Below are positions 34,688 to 45,568 of a stretch of 64,000 nucleotides of DNA, piece by piece; the stretch's first letter is position 1; every line of letters begins with the position of its first letter. The stretch lies in contig JAIQDT010007664.1 of the NCBI GenBank assembly GCA_021521415.1, forward strand, positions 62,001 to 126,000. Direction: 5' to 3'. The notes below the pieces were generated by a model, which made no database searches, was not told the DNA's origin, and saw nothing but the letters and a program-made list of their open reading frames with translations. A program made the translations under genes and the position numbers. Origin of the DNA: Bidens hawaiensis. Lineage: Eukaryota > Streptophyta > Magnoliopsida > Asterales > Asteraceae.

Positions 34688-35058
34688 TTATGTTAGGGTG
34701 GTAGTAGTCAGGGTCCGCTTTTTGATACTCTGTGTAAGCAGTTAGTGGCGATGCTAACATAGAGTGAATCTTGGGTAGTTATAGTACAGCCACTAGCCCA
34801 TAGGGGGCCTTTTTGGGGGATATCATTGTAGATACTTTTGGTGTATCATTCAAGCACTGACCCATAGCGGGTTATGTCGAAATGATACCGATGTAGGACT
34901 GATGTATGGAAACTTAATCTATGTGATGATGGTAGGAATGTAATATGTACTGATGTTTATGTAATATGTACTGATGTTTATTAATGAATGGAATATGTGT
35001 TATGTATCGAGATTGGAATTTGTATTAATTATATATATTTTTCTTAATGTTGTGTAGA
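34688..35058 (+). other. Region between the extra ORF and gag, with a gag-proximal splice acceptor
   Basis: Non-coding. It ends in a T-rich stretch and TTAATGTTGTGTAG (AG at 35056-35057) directly before the gag ATG at 35059, a good 3' splice site. Splicing from the leader donor at 33940/33941 to this acceptor would remove the extra ORF and place gag first on the mRNA. A 19-bp direct repeat (aatatgtactgatgtttat) is present twice at 34940-34980. Confidence 0.4.
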
Positions 35059-36380
35059 ATGGCACCAAAACGGTCAGCTCGAATGTCAGAAGTGGATGTG
35101 GACAGTCTGATTGCTCGTCAGTTAGAGGCGGCGATACCGGATATAGTATCGCGCATCGCCGCCAGTATTAATAATACGACCAATCCAGCCCCTGCGAGCA
35201 ATCAAACGACCACCAATAATGATGGGAACAAAATATGAACCCTCCACCGAACGGTAACCCGATTCCGAGTAATGACGTACCGCCTAGGGTGGTCGTTACA
35301 GACAGTAATGGCCCTATACCTAGTGTAGAAACGAACCGCACTGAACCGACTCCTGCAACAAAGGGATGTTCAATTAAAGATTTTATGTTGTGCAAGCCCC
35401 TAGAATTTAGCGGGTCTGAGGGACCAAATGGGTTGGTTAAGTGGATTGAGAAAATAGAGTCTGTTGTGAACATCAGCAACTGCCCTGAGATTACATTGTT
35501 AAGTATGCTACCTGCACGTTCATGGACCATGCCTTGACATGGTGTAACACAATAGTGCAAACTCGCGGTCAGGCAGCGACAAACCGCATGACCTGGGCAG
35601 AGCTCAAGGCCCTTGTACTAGAGCATTTCTGCCCGAAAAACGAACTGCAGAAATTAGAAAACGAATTGTGGAACCTGGAGATGCAGGGGGCAGACCACTT
35701 GGGTTATACGAACCGATTCAATGAGTTGTCGCGATTGGTGCCATGGTTGGTCACCCCAGAGTCAAAGAGGGTTGAGCGTTATATATGGGGACTAACTCCA
35801 GTAGTAAGGAGTATAGTCAACGCTGGGGGACACAAGACGTTTGAGGGTGCGGTGACGCAAGCTGGTATCGTCACATACAATTTCGTGAGGAGTGGGTCAC
35901 TGAAGGTGGCAGGAGAGTCTGCTGGGGGATAGCGAGGTACGTATGACAATAGGATCCAGGAGAAGCAGCAAAATAAACGTGCTAGGCCCGCTGCCCGGAA
36001 CTACGCCATGACTAGTTCAGGCGGAAGGCAGGAATCACAGAAAGGGACGTTCCCTAAGTGTGGGAAATGCGGTTACCAGCATGGTGGCGTGTGCAAGGAG
36101 GTAGTGTGTCACCGGTGTGGCAGGGATGGGCACTACGCACCGAGATATAGGACAAACCTGAACAATCTGAACCGACAACCGCAACCTATCCGTGCGCAGC
36201 CATTTAGGACCCAACCAGCCCGACAACAAAACCCACAAGGAAACCAAATAATGACCACCAGCCGTGCTTGCTTTGAATGCGGCAGCATAGATCACTTCAA
36301 AAGATACTGTCCGAAACTGAACCAGGGAGGAATTGGGAGGCAAACCGTGGGTCAGGCATCGTCTTCCAATCCGGCGAGAG
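35059..36380 (+). pseudogene. Gypsy gag, copy 1 (capsid and zinc knuckles)
   Basis: Gag starts MAPKRSARMSEVDVDSLIAR. The capsid (retrotrans_gag) region runs about 35370-35900 (LEFSGSEGPNGLVKWIEKIE, later TWAELKALVLEHFCPKNELQ). Three cysteine motifs follow: CGKC-X3-H-X3-C (36066-36100), a second CCHC whose last Cys is Tyr ([14 protein letters not shown], near 36108-36150), and an intact [14 protein letters not shown] (near 36270-36311). Shared lesions with copy 2: frameshift ending in TGA 35236-35238, frameshift ending in TGA 35535-35537, nonsense TAG 35930-35932. Private changes: a Trp-to-Cys change near 35543 and an extra G in the run at 36380-36382 that throws the protease out of frame. Confidence 0.9.
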
Positions 36381-36382
36381 GG

Positions 36383-39300
36383 CCGAGCATTTGTGATGGG
36401 GGCGAACGAAGCACGCCAGGACCCCAGCGTAGTGACAGGTACATTCCTCATCTCTGATCATTACGCTTCTGTATTATTTGATACGGGCGCCGATAGAAGT
36501 TTTGTCTCCGTTAAGTTCCTATCGATAGCAAACCTTCCAATTAGTGAAACCATAGAACCTTATACCGTAGAAGTCGCTAACGGTAAAACCATGATAGTTA
36601 ATCAGATAGTTCGGAATTGCCCTTTTATTCTGAACGATCAATCCTTCCTGATTGACTTATTACCGGTAGAATTAGGTAGTTTTGACGTAATAGTGGGAAT
36701 GGATTGGTTAGCACGTAACAAAGTGGAAATAAACTGTGAAAAGAAAATCGTCAAGATCCGGGTGTCGGATGACGAAGAGGTGTTAGTGCAAGGAGAGAAG
36801 TCGGGCACAATGATACCATTTATATCCCACCTCAAGGTGTTAAAATATATACGCCAGGGATGCGTGGCGTATCTAGCGAGCTTGACGGCCACAGATTCTG
36901 AGGAAAAATGGGTGGATGATATCCCGGTGGTACGCGAATTTCCACAAGTTTTCCCAGAAGAACTTCCTGGATTACCGCCAACCCGACAGGTCGAATTCAG
37001 AATCGATTTAATACCTCAAGCTGGCCCTGTTGCTAAAGCACCCTACCGACTTGCACCGTCCGAGATGCAAGAATTATCCAATCAGTTGCAAGAATTGTTG
37101 GATAAAGGATTCATACGTCCTAGTCATTCCCCGTGGGGTGCACCTGTATTATTCGTGAAAAAGAAGGACGGGAGCCTTAGAATGTGCATTGATTACAGGG
37201 AGTTGAACAAGTTAACAATCAAAAATAGGTACCCTCTTCCTCGAATTGATGATCTGTTTGACCAGCTGCAAGGTGCGAGCTATTTCTCAAAAATCGATCT
37301 TAGATCGGGATACCATCAGGTTAGAATTCAGGAAGAAGATATCCCAAAAAACCGCATTCCGGACTCGCTACGGCCATTACGAGTTCTTAGCTATGCCTTT
37401 CGGGCTAACAAATGCGCCGGCAGTGTTCACGGACCTCATGAATCGAGTCTGTAAACCCTATCTCGACAAATTCGTCATCGTGTTTATTGACGATATTCTA
37501 ATTTACCTCGTAAAGTAAAGAAGAGCACGAGCAACACTTAAGAATAATTTTAGAGCTTCTGAATCAGGAGAAGTTGTATGCAAAATTCTCCAAGTGTAAT
37601 TTCTGGTTACAAGAAGTGCAATTCCTCGGTCACGTTGTAAACCATCAAGGAATACACGTTGATCCGAGTAAGGTTGAAGCAATTAAGAATTGGCAAGCGC
37701 CTAAATCGCCAAAGGAAATCTGCCAATTCTTAGGCTTAGCTGGATATTATCGTCGATTTATAGAGAACTTTTCCAGCATCGCCCAACCTTTAACTCTCCT
37801 GACTCAAAAGGATCGAAAGTATGAGTGGGGAGAAGAGCAGGAAACGGCGTTTCAAACGTTAAAGCAAAAATTGTATCAAGCGCCGATTTTGAGTCTCCCC
37901 GAAGGAGACGATGGTTTTGTCGCGTATTGTGACGCATCGCGTAGAGGGATAGGATGCGTGTTGATGCAGAATAATAAGGTTATAGCCTATGCTTCCCGAC
38001 AGTTAAAAGTACACGAGAAAAATTACACTACTCATGACTTAGAACTGGGAGCGGTTATCTTCGCACTTAAAATCTGGAGACATTATCTCTACGGTACGAA
38101 GTGCACCATCTTCACAGATCATAAAAGTTTGCAGCACATATTCGATCAGAAAGAACTGAATATGAGGCAACGAAGATGGGTCGAGTTGTTAAGCGACTAT
38201 GACTGTGACATCCGTTATCACCCCGGCAAGGTTAACGTCGTAGCTGATGCCTTGAGTAGGAAAGATCGGGTTAAGCCATTGCGAGTGCGAGCATTGGGGA
38301 TGATAGTCCGGTCGAACCTTTCGGACCTGATTCGAATCGCTCAACGTGAGGCGTTGAAAGATGAACAATTGGAAAAGGAGGGACTTTACGGCAATGAGAG
38401 GAATTTCGAACAGCGCGTGGACGAAATTCTCTATTTCAAAAATCGGATTTGGATCCCGACCCTCCATGACCTTCGTGAATTAATCATGGACTAAGCGCAT
38501 AGATCGAAATATTCCATACATCCGGGATCGGATAAGATGTACAAGGATGTGAAGGAGTTCTACTGGTGGCCGAGTATGAAAAAGGATATAGCAACGTATG
38601 TCGGTAAGTGCACGACTTGTGCGAGAGTTAAGGCGGAACACCAGAAACCCTCGGGGATGTTACAACAACCGGAAATTCCCGAATGGAAGTGGGAGCAAAT
38701 CACGATGGATTTTGTGACACATCTCCCTAAGACGTCCCGAGGACATGATGCAATTTGGGTAATCGTGGATCGATTAACCAAATCAGCACATTTTATCCCG
38801 ATTAGGAATAATTATAACACTGAGAGACTTGCGCAGATTTATATAAATGAAATTGTGTCTCGTCATGGGATACCCATCTCAATCATCTCCGATCGGGATA
38901 GCCATTTCACCTCCAATCTTTGGCAAGCTGTGCAAGAAGCGCTGGGAACGCGCATTGATCTAAGCACAGCTTACCACCCTCAGACCGATGGTCAGTCTGA
39001 GAGGACCATCCAAACCCTGGAGGATTTGCTTCGTGCATGCGTACTGGATTTTAAGGGAAATTGGGATCAACATCTCCCACTCGTTGAATTTTCCTATAAT
39101 AACAGTTATCATAGCAGTATAAAGGCAGCGCCTTACGAAGCATTGTATGGTCGGAAGTGCCGATCACCACTCTGCTGGACTGAAGTGGGCGACACCCAGG
39201 TCATTAGATCGGACATGGTCCAGGAAACGACCAGCAAAATCCTTGAAATTAGGAACAATCTAAAGGCCGCGCGGGATCGACAGAAGAGTTATGCCGATAC

Positions 39301-39767
39301 CCGTAGAAAACCGTTGTCGTTTGAGAAGGGTGATAAAGTGTATTTGAAGGTATCACCTTGGAAGGGTGTAGTCAGATTTGGAAAGGCGGGGAAGTTAACC
39401 CCGAGATATATTGGACCATTCAATATTACTGCCAAAAATCGGTCCCGTAGCATACCGATTAGAACTACCCGATGAACTGAGTGCAGTTCACAACGTGTTT
39501 CACGTATCGAACTTAAAAAGATGTCTGACGGATGAGACATCGGTGTTACCTTTAGAGGGTGTCCAAATAAGTGATAAGCTCAATTTCGTAGAGGAACCCA
39601 TAGAAATAGTAGAAGTGAAAATCAAGCAACTTAGACACAATAAGATTTCGTTGGTCAAAGTTAGATGGAATTCGCAACGAGGCCCAGAATATACGTGGGA
39701 ACGAAAGGACGAATTCCGGAAGAAATACCCCTATCTATTTCCTCAAAAGGAAGTAGTCAACGAGTAA
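36383..39767 (+). pseudogene. Gypsy pol, copy 1 (protease, RT, RNase H, integrase, chromodomain)
   Basis: The protease has [11 protein letters not shown] (about 36477-36509). RT spans about 36990-37510 ([44 protein letters not shown]). RNase H follows (37900-38270; YCDASRRGIG, TDHKSLQHI, ADALSRK). Integrase runs from 38470 with its zinc finger partly upstream (CTTC at 38609-38620) and DD35E as D58, D119 and E155 of the frame starting at 38537. A chromodomain ([13 protein letters not shown]...VRWNSQRG, 39590-39750) ends the protein. Lesions shared with copy 2: extra A in the run 37346-37351, nonsense TAA 37511-37513, nonsense TAA 38492-38494. Private to copy 1: extra C near 37505 and extra C near 39432. 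The integrase precedes the chromodomain, placing it among chromoviruses. Confidence 0.93.
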
Positions 39768-39791
39768 AAATTTCGAGGACTTAATTTCTTT

Positions 39792-39804
39792 TACGGGGGG
39801 AGAA
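39792..39804 (+). promoter_or_regulatory. Polypurine tract before LTR2
   Basis: The G-rich run ending ggggggagaa abuts the TG of LTR2; this is the usual primer site for plus-strand DNA synthesis. The same tract is at 48977-48989 before LTR3. Confidence 0.8.
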
Positions 39805-42800
39805 TGTAACGATTTCGGCAAAATCAGGTATACCCTAACCGGTATATACTATTTATGTGTTATTTAATACTGAATATATGAATTATAATGTGTTTATACG
39901 AGTATGTATGACTCGCAGTACGAATTATACTCGATTATACAGTTAATCGTATTGGAAATACGATTAACCGATTAACGGTTATTGAAGCCCGAATGAATCG
40001 AGGATTACATTATAGACGAGATATATGATATTTAGTGATGTTTACGAAGTATTAAAGCTTCGGGATAAGTGAATTAAAGCACAGGAAAGAATTTTCGATT
40101 TAATGGTACGTCGGTACGTTAAACGAAACCTTTAATACCAAACCGAGCAAGAGACAATCGATCAAGCCGAAAAAGATACGCAATTATTAATAATATGATG
40201 TTTTAAGTTAATAAATGTCATGGTTTAAGTTTTTAAAGTTTTTAAATTGGTTCTATATAAATTTCATTTTTAAGCCGAAAAACTACCGTTTTAGCCTCGT
40301 TTTAAGCCGAATTAAACATTTAGCCGAAAAACGAACTGAACCAGATTATCCAAAACATTATCCAGGTCTCTGATATCCTAACGTGTGGCTAGGAATGGAG
40401 AGGTGGGTCCCACCCCACCCTTCCCTTGGTTCCGATCGGATAAGGGGGGTGCATCCCCTTTTCCTTTGTTATTTTTTTCACACAAACTAACCAACATTCG
40501 TCCCTTTCACTCAACTCCTTGAACTAAAAACCGAGAATTGTAGCAAGAACAACGAGGTAAAGATCGAGTATTTACGTGTTCATCTTCGTTTCTTGAGTTT
40601 ATTTGCAAGAAAATGAGGTTTCAAGTGAAAAAGGGTGAAAACCCGAGATGAAACCGATTCTTGCATGATCAAGTGATGTATACGGGTTATACAAGGGATC
40701 TTGGTCCAAGAAAGGAGTTAAACGAACCAAAAACGAATTTTTACGGTTTAAATCTTTGTTTTTAAATCAAAACCGAAACCATGAAAGAAATGGCTTGATT
40801 GTGGGTGTAACTTGCTTGGTGTGGTATTATTGTGCTTGTAGGTGTTGTATCTAGTGGTTAGCAAAGGCTAGAAAGCGAGATCCTTGCGATTTGAAGCTAG
40901 AAACACAAGGTAGTTCGGTTTTTGTTTGATGTTTGTGATTTGGACAGATTGTGATATGATTAGAGTTAGGTCATGAAATTTTACAGAGGTGTTGGATATA
41001 TGAAAATATGAGTTCTGTGAAATTTTGGTAATTTTTGGACAAATGATGAATATTTGGTGAATTTAATGCTCGGTTTTGGCCAAAAATGGTGAAAAATAGT
41101 TAAATATCATGAAAAATTCTGAAAAATTCCAGATAAGCTTTTATAACATTTATAAGTCACACACAAAATTTTAGGTCAGTTGGAGAAGTCTAAGTAGGCT
41201 TTTCGGTTAAACGGGTTCTAGGGTTTTCTAGCTCGGTTTTAGTGAAAATGGCATGTAAAAAGAGATTTTGGTTCTGGAAAAATTACAGGAGACTATGGGG
41301 ATGGCAGGGGTCATCCAGGAAAAATTTGGGGTTTTTCGAAGATCGTTTGGTATTTACGACATATTTAGTGTTTAAATGGTGCTTAAAAATAGATAAATAA
41401 ATTTTAAATATAAAAATTAATTCTGGAAATATTTTTATAAAATTCTCCATTGTCAAAAAGTGATTTTTGCAAAATTTCAAGATCCGAGACTAAACGGATA
41501 ATTATTTGTGCTAAAAAGAAAATAAAAACAAACTTTTAAAGCTTAAAACGCGTAAACCGGTAAAGTTCGCCTAAACGAACTGACTGGTGTATAAAAACCC
41601 TAAAAATGAACTATTTTCATATAATTGAGTTAAACAAGTAAAAATGAATCATCAGAAAATAATTGGGATGATTTGAGTAATTTTACCCGATTTAACAGTT
41701 TACGGTGCACTAAAGACGGAAACGGGTCCCGCGGCCAATCGGGGCGTCTAAACCGAGCTCTAATTTCACATCTTTAATTAAATTATCAGTCAACCACTAT
41801 TTTCGGGTCATGTGTGACCAAACTCATTTTTGAAACGTAAAAACGGGTAACCGTGCTAGGCACGCAAAACGGGGAAAACAAACTATTAGTAATTTTGACT
41901 GTTGAACTCTAAACGATATCACAATCTGAGTCCGGAGAAGTGTTTCTGGGTTAACATTGCCCCCGGGACGGTTACAGTACTGGGTTAACAGTGTCCCCAG
42001 ATGTACCGGTTAACACGGTTAAAGTTATGTTAATAATGATTGTATAGTAACGAACTTAGGGATCGTATTACAGATCCGGATTAATAGCTGGTGTATTATG
42101 ATACCTACTTGTTGCGATAAGGTGAGTTTCACGAGCCCCTTTTCTGAATTGTTTTTAAATATTTTCCCGGGGCGGAAACCATGTTACTATTGAAATGTTT
42201 AAGTACATACTGAACGCATGGATTGGCGTGTATTTATAAATATTTGATTGTACGGGAATCGTACGGAATGGGTACAGTACTGGGTTAACAGTGTCCCCAG
42301 ATGTCCCTAGAAGTGTTTCTGGGTTAACATTGCCCCCGGAATGGGTACTGCACTGGGTTAACAGTGTCCCCAGATGTCCCTAGAAGTGTTTCTGGGTTAA
42401 CATTGCCCCCGGAATGGGTACTGTACTGGGTTAACAGTGTCCCCAGATGTCCCTAGAAGTGTTTCTGGGTTAACATTGCCCCGGAATGGGTACAGTACTG
42501 GGTTAACAGAGGTTTCACTTGTGGGCTCAGCATAATTACATCGCTAATATATGATTATTATAATGATTTGTCACGGTTGTTTAAATTAGTGAAACTCACC
42601 AACTATTCGTAGTTGACCCGTTTTCTTTACATGCTTTCTAGGTACTCCCAAACTGGAATAAGTGCTACATGCTTGACGATGCATGTTTTTTTTGTGGAAG
42701 CTTAATGATCTTTTTGTATTAAATATGTTAATGTATTGTTGGTAAAACTTATGTGTTAACGCCTAGATGGTAACTGAACTCGGAACAATGTAATATGATG

Positions 42801-42901
42801 TAAATTAATGTAGTGGTGTTTTCTTTATAAGCAATGCTGTTGATATCAGACGTGTCTGTTGCATCCCGTTTACGTTTCCGCTGCGGTTACGGGGTGTTAC
42901 A
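39805..42901 (+). mobile_element. LTR2 (middle, hybrid LTR)
   Basis: 3097 bp. Its first three diagnostic bases (cgatTtcgg, ataCcc, gaCtcgc, the last at 39912) match LTR3. From position 40159 on it carries LTR1-type bases at almost every site where LTR1 and LTR3 differ. The crossover therefore lies between 39912 and 40159. A few private changes (for example a T lost near 41143 and a base change near 41703) arose after the exchange. Confidence 0.93.
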
Positions 42902-42906
42902 GAACT

Positions 42907-42920
42907 TGGTATCAGAGCCA
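42907..42920 (+). promoter_or_regulatory. Primer-binding site, internal region 2
   Basis: TGGTATCAGAGCCA, identical to copy 1, five bases after the end of LTR2. Confidence 0.9.
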
Positions 42921-43041
42921 TTGGTTATAAAGAATTAGGATGTCTTTAAAAGATACCTAAAATATAACCAGTAGCTCAAGTATTATAGGATCTGAATATC
43001 AACTAATAATTTATAGTGACGAGATCTGGATGAACTTGGAT

Positions 43042-43087
43042 GGACAAGTGAGTTATTATGGTCCGGAACATAATAACAGACTTGTCC
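43042..43087 (+). ncRNA. Leader stem-loop, copy 2
   Basis: Identical to 33854-33899: GGACAAGT/ACTTGTCC outer stem, GTTATTAT/ATAATAAC inner stem, loop GGTCCGGAAC. Confidence 0.75.
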
Positions 43088-43128
43088 GCACGAGGGAATT
43101 CAGGGGAAGTCACGGGGAACATTAATAG

Positions 43129-43254
43129 GTAAAATCGACAACATATGTGTAAGTATATGATAATATTTTTATGTGACAAAGTTGTATAAGTATGTGTATA
43201 TTAATCATGATTTACGTTATGGAAGGAACTATATGTTTGCTAACTTGTGTACAG
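43129..43254 (+). other. Predicted leader intron, copy 2
   Basis: Same GTAAAA donor, CTAAC branch-like site and TGTACAG acceptor as copy 1. Confidence 0.5.
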
Positions 43255-43260
43255 GTAAGG

Positions 43261-43875
43261 ATGTCGAGGTCTCGAAGTCTGTCAGTGGAAGAGGACCCGG
43301 AGGAGGTTAGTTCCGGGAACTCTAGGAGCTTACGCTTAGCATCCAGCACTGAGCCTAGTGAGACTAGCCGTAGGAGTGCTAGCTTGTCCTCCCCTACTAG
43401 GGTTGCCAGATCCCCCACCCCACCCGCACCACAGGTCACCCCTACCCCTCCCAGACCCAGTCCCCGCCTCACGGCGCGGATCAGTGTCCCTTATGTCTCA
43501 CCTACCTCTACCCCACCCAGACCCACTTACCACAGGGGCGAGTCCTCCCGCCCCCAGCCTGAGCCTGTGCCTCCACCCGTGTGGGGTACCCCTAGGCTGG
43601 AGAGGGATGAGCGTCCCTCCTCCAAGGCTGCATGGCTCCGAGTGCTCACCGAGCAGGTGATTGAGCACACCATCGCCTTGACGGTGGGGATCCAGAGGAG
43701 GAGACACTTGGCGGACTGCGTACTGGACAGCCAGTACGCGATTGGCCAGCTGAGGAGGGAGGGCGCATACTCCCAGTGGATGATTGACCGGTTGGAGACA
43801 CGGATCCGGGGTTTGATGGCGGTGTTGGTGGTGATGGTGGCAGTGTTGGTGTGGTTGGTTTACCACCGTGTTTAG
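43261..43875 (+). CDS. Extra pre-gag ORF, copy 2
   Basis: The translation is identical to the 204-residue product at 34073-34687, including the SR/Pro-rich N-terminal half and the hydrophobic C-terminal tail. No lesion is present although gag and pol of this copy are broken. With two recent copies, conservation here says little about selection. Function unknown. Confidence 0.6.
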   Translation: MSRSRSLSVEEDPEEVSSGNSRSLRLASSTEPSETSRRSASLSSPTRVARSPTPPAPQVTPTPPRPSPRLTARISVPYVSPTSTPPRPTYHRGESSRPQPEPVPPPVWGTPRLERDERPSSKAAWLRVLTEQVIEHTIALTVGIQRRRHLADCVLDSQYAIGQLRREGAYSQWMIDRLETRIRGLMAVLVVMVAVLVWLVYHRV

Positions 43876-44246
43876 TTATGTTAGGGTGGTAGTAGTCAGG
43901 GTCCGCTTTTTGATACTCTGTGTAAGCAGTTAGTGGCGATGCTAACATAGAGTGAATCTTGGGTAGTTATAGTACAGCCACTAGCCCATAGGGGGCCTTT
44001 TTGGGGGATATCATTGTAGATACTTTTGGTGTATCATTCAAGCACTGACCCATAGCGGGTTATGTCGAAATGATACCGATGTAGGACTGATGTATGGAAA
44101 CTTAATCTATGTGATGATGGTAGGAATGTAATATGTACTGATGTTTATGTAATATGTACTGATGTTTATTAATGAATGGAATATGTGTTATGTATCGAGA
44201 TTGGAATTTGTATTAATTATATATATTTTTCTTAATGTTGTGTAGA

Positions 44247-45568
44247 ATGGCACCAAAACGGTCAGCTCGAATGTCAGAAGTGGATGTGGACAGTCTGATT
44301 GCTCGTCAGTTAGAGGCGGCGATACCGGATATAGTATCGCGCATCGCCGCCAGTATTAATAATACGACCAATCCAGCCCCTGCGAGCAATCAAACGACCA
44401 CCAATAATGATGGGAACAAAATATGAACCCTCCACCGAACGGTAACCCGATTCCGAGTAATGACGTACCGCCTAGGGTGGTCGTTACAGACAGTAATGGC
44501 CCTATACCTAGTGTAGAAACGAACCGCACTGAACCGACTCCTGCAACAAAGGGATGTTCAATTAAAGATTTTATGTTGTGCAAGCCCCTAGAATTTAGCG
44601 GGTCTGAGGGACCAAATGGGTTGGTTAAGTGGATTGAGAAAATAGAGTCTGTTGTGAACATCAGCAACTGCCCTGAGATTACATTGTTAAGTATGCTACC
44701 TGCACGTTCATGGACCATGCCTTGACATGGTGGAACACAATAGTGCAAACTCGCGGTCAGGCAGCGACAAACCGCATGACCTGGGCAGAGCTCAAGGCCC
44801 TTGTACTAGAGCATTTCTGCCCGAAAAACGAACTGCAGAAATTAGAAAACGAATTGTGGAACCTGGAGATGCAGGGGGCAGACCACTTGGGTTATACGAA
44901 CCGATTCAATGAGTTGTCGCGATTGGTGCCATGGTTGGTCACCCCAGAGTCAAAGAGGGTTGAGCGTTATATATGGGGACTAACTCCAGTAGTAAGGAGT
45001 ATAGTCAACGCTGGGGGACACAAGACGTTTGAGGGTGCGGTGACGCAAGCTGGTATCGTCACATACAATTTCGTGAGGAGTGGGTCACTGAAGGTGGCAG
45101 GAGAGTCTGCTGGGGGATAGCGAGGTACGTATGACAATAGGATCCAGGAGAAGCAGCAAAATAAACGTGCTAGGCCCGCTGCCCGGAACTACGCCATGAC
45201 TAGTTCAGGCGGAAGGCAGGAATCACAGAAAGGGACGTTCCCTAAGTGTGGGAAATGCGGTTACCAGCATGGTGGCGTGTGCAAGGAGGTAGTGTGTCAC
45301 CGGTGTGGCAGGGATGGGCACTACGCACCGAGATATAGGACAAACCTGAACAATCTGAACCGACAACCGCAACCTATCCGTGCGCAGCCATTTAGGACCC
45401 AACCAGCCCGACAACAAAACCCACAAGGAAACCAAATAATGACCACCAGCCGTGCTTGCTTTGAATGCGGCAGCATAGATCACTTCAAAAGATACTGTCC
45501 GAAACTGAACCAGGGAGGAATTGGGAGGCAAACCGTGGGTCAGGCATCGTCTTCCAATCCGGCGAGAG
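44247..45568 (+). pseudogene. Gypsy gag, copy 2
   Basis: Same layout as copy 1: N-terminus MAPKRSARMSEVDVDS, capsid region, three Cys motifs with the second lacking its last Cys. Shared lesions: TGA at 44424-44426 and 44723-44725 after frameshifts, and nonsense TAG at 45118-45120. Unlike copy 1 it keeps the Trp codon near 44732 and the correct G count at 45568-45569, so zinc knuckles and protease are in one frame (45196-46641). This shows the natural gag-pol fusion of the family. Confidence 0.9.

Noticed and set aside
34024..34760. Long minus-strand and alternative plus-strand frames over the extra ORF (and over 43212-43948)
   Set aside because: They are shadows of the GC-rich 204-codon ORF; they lack a start context and have no counterpart in the second element.
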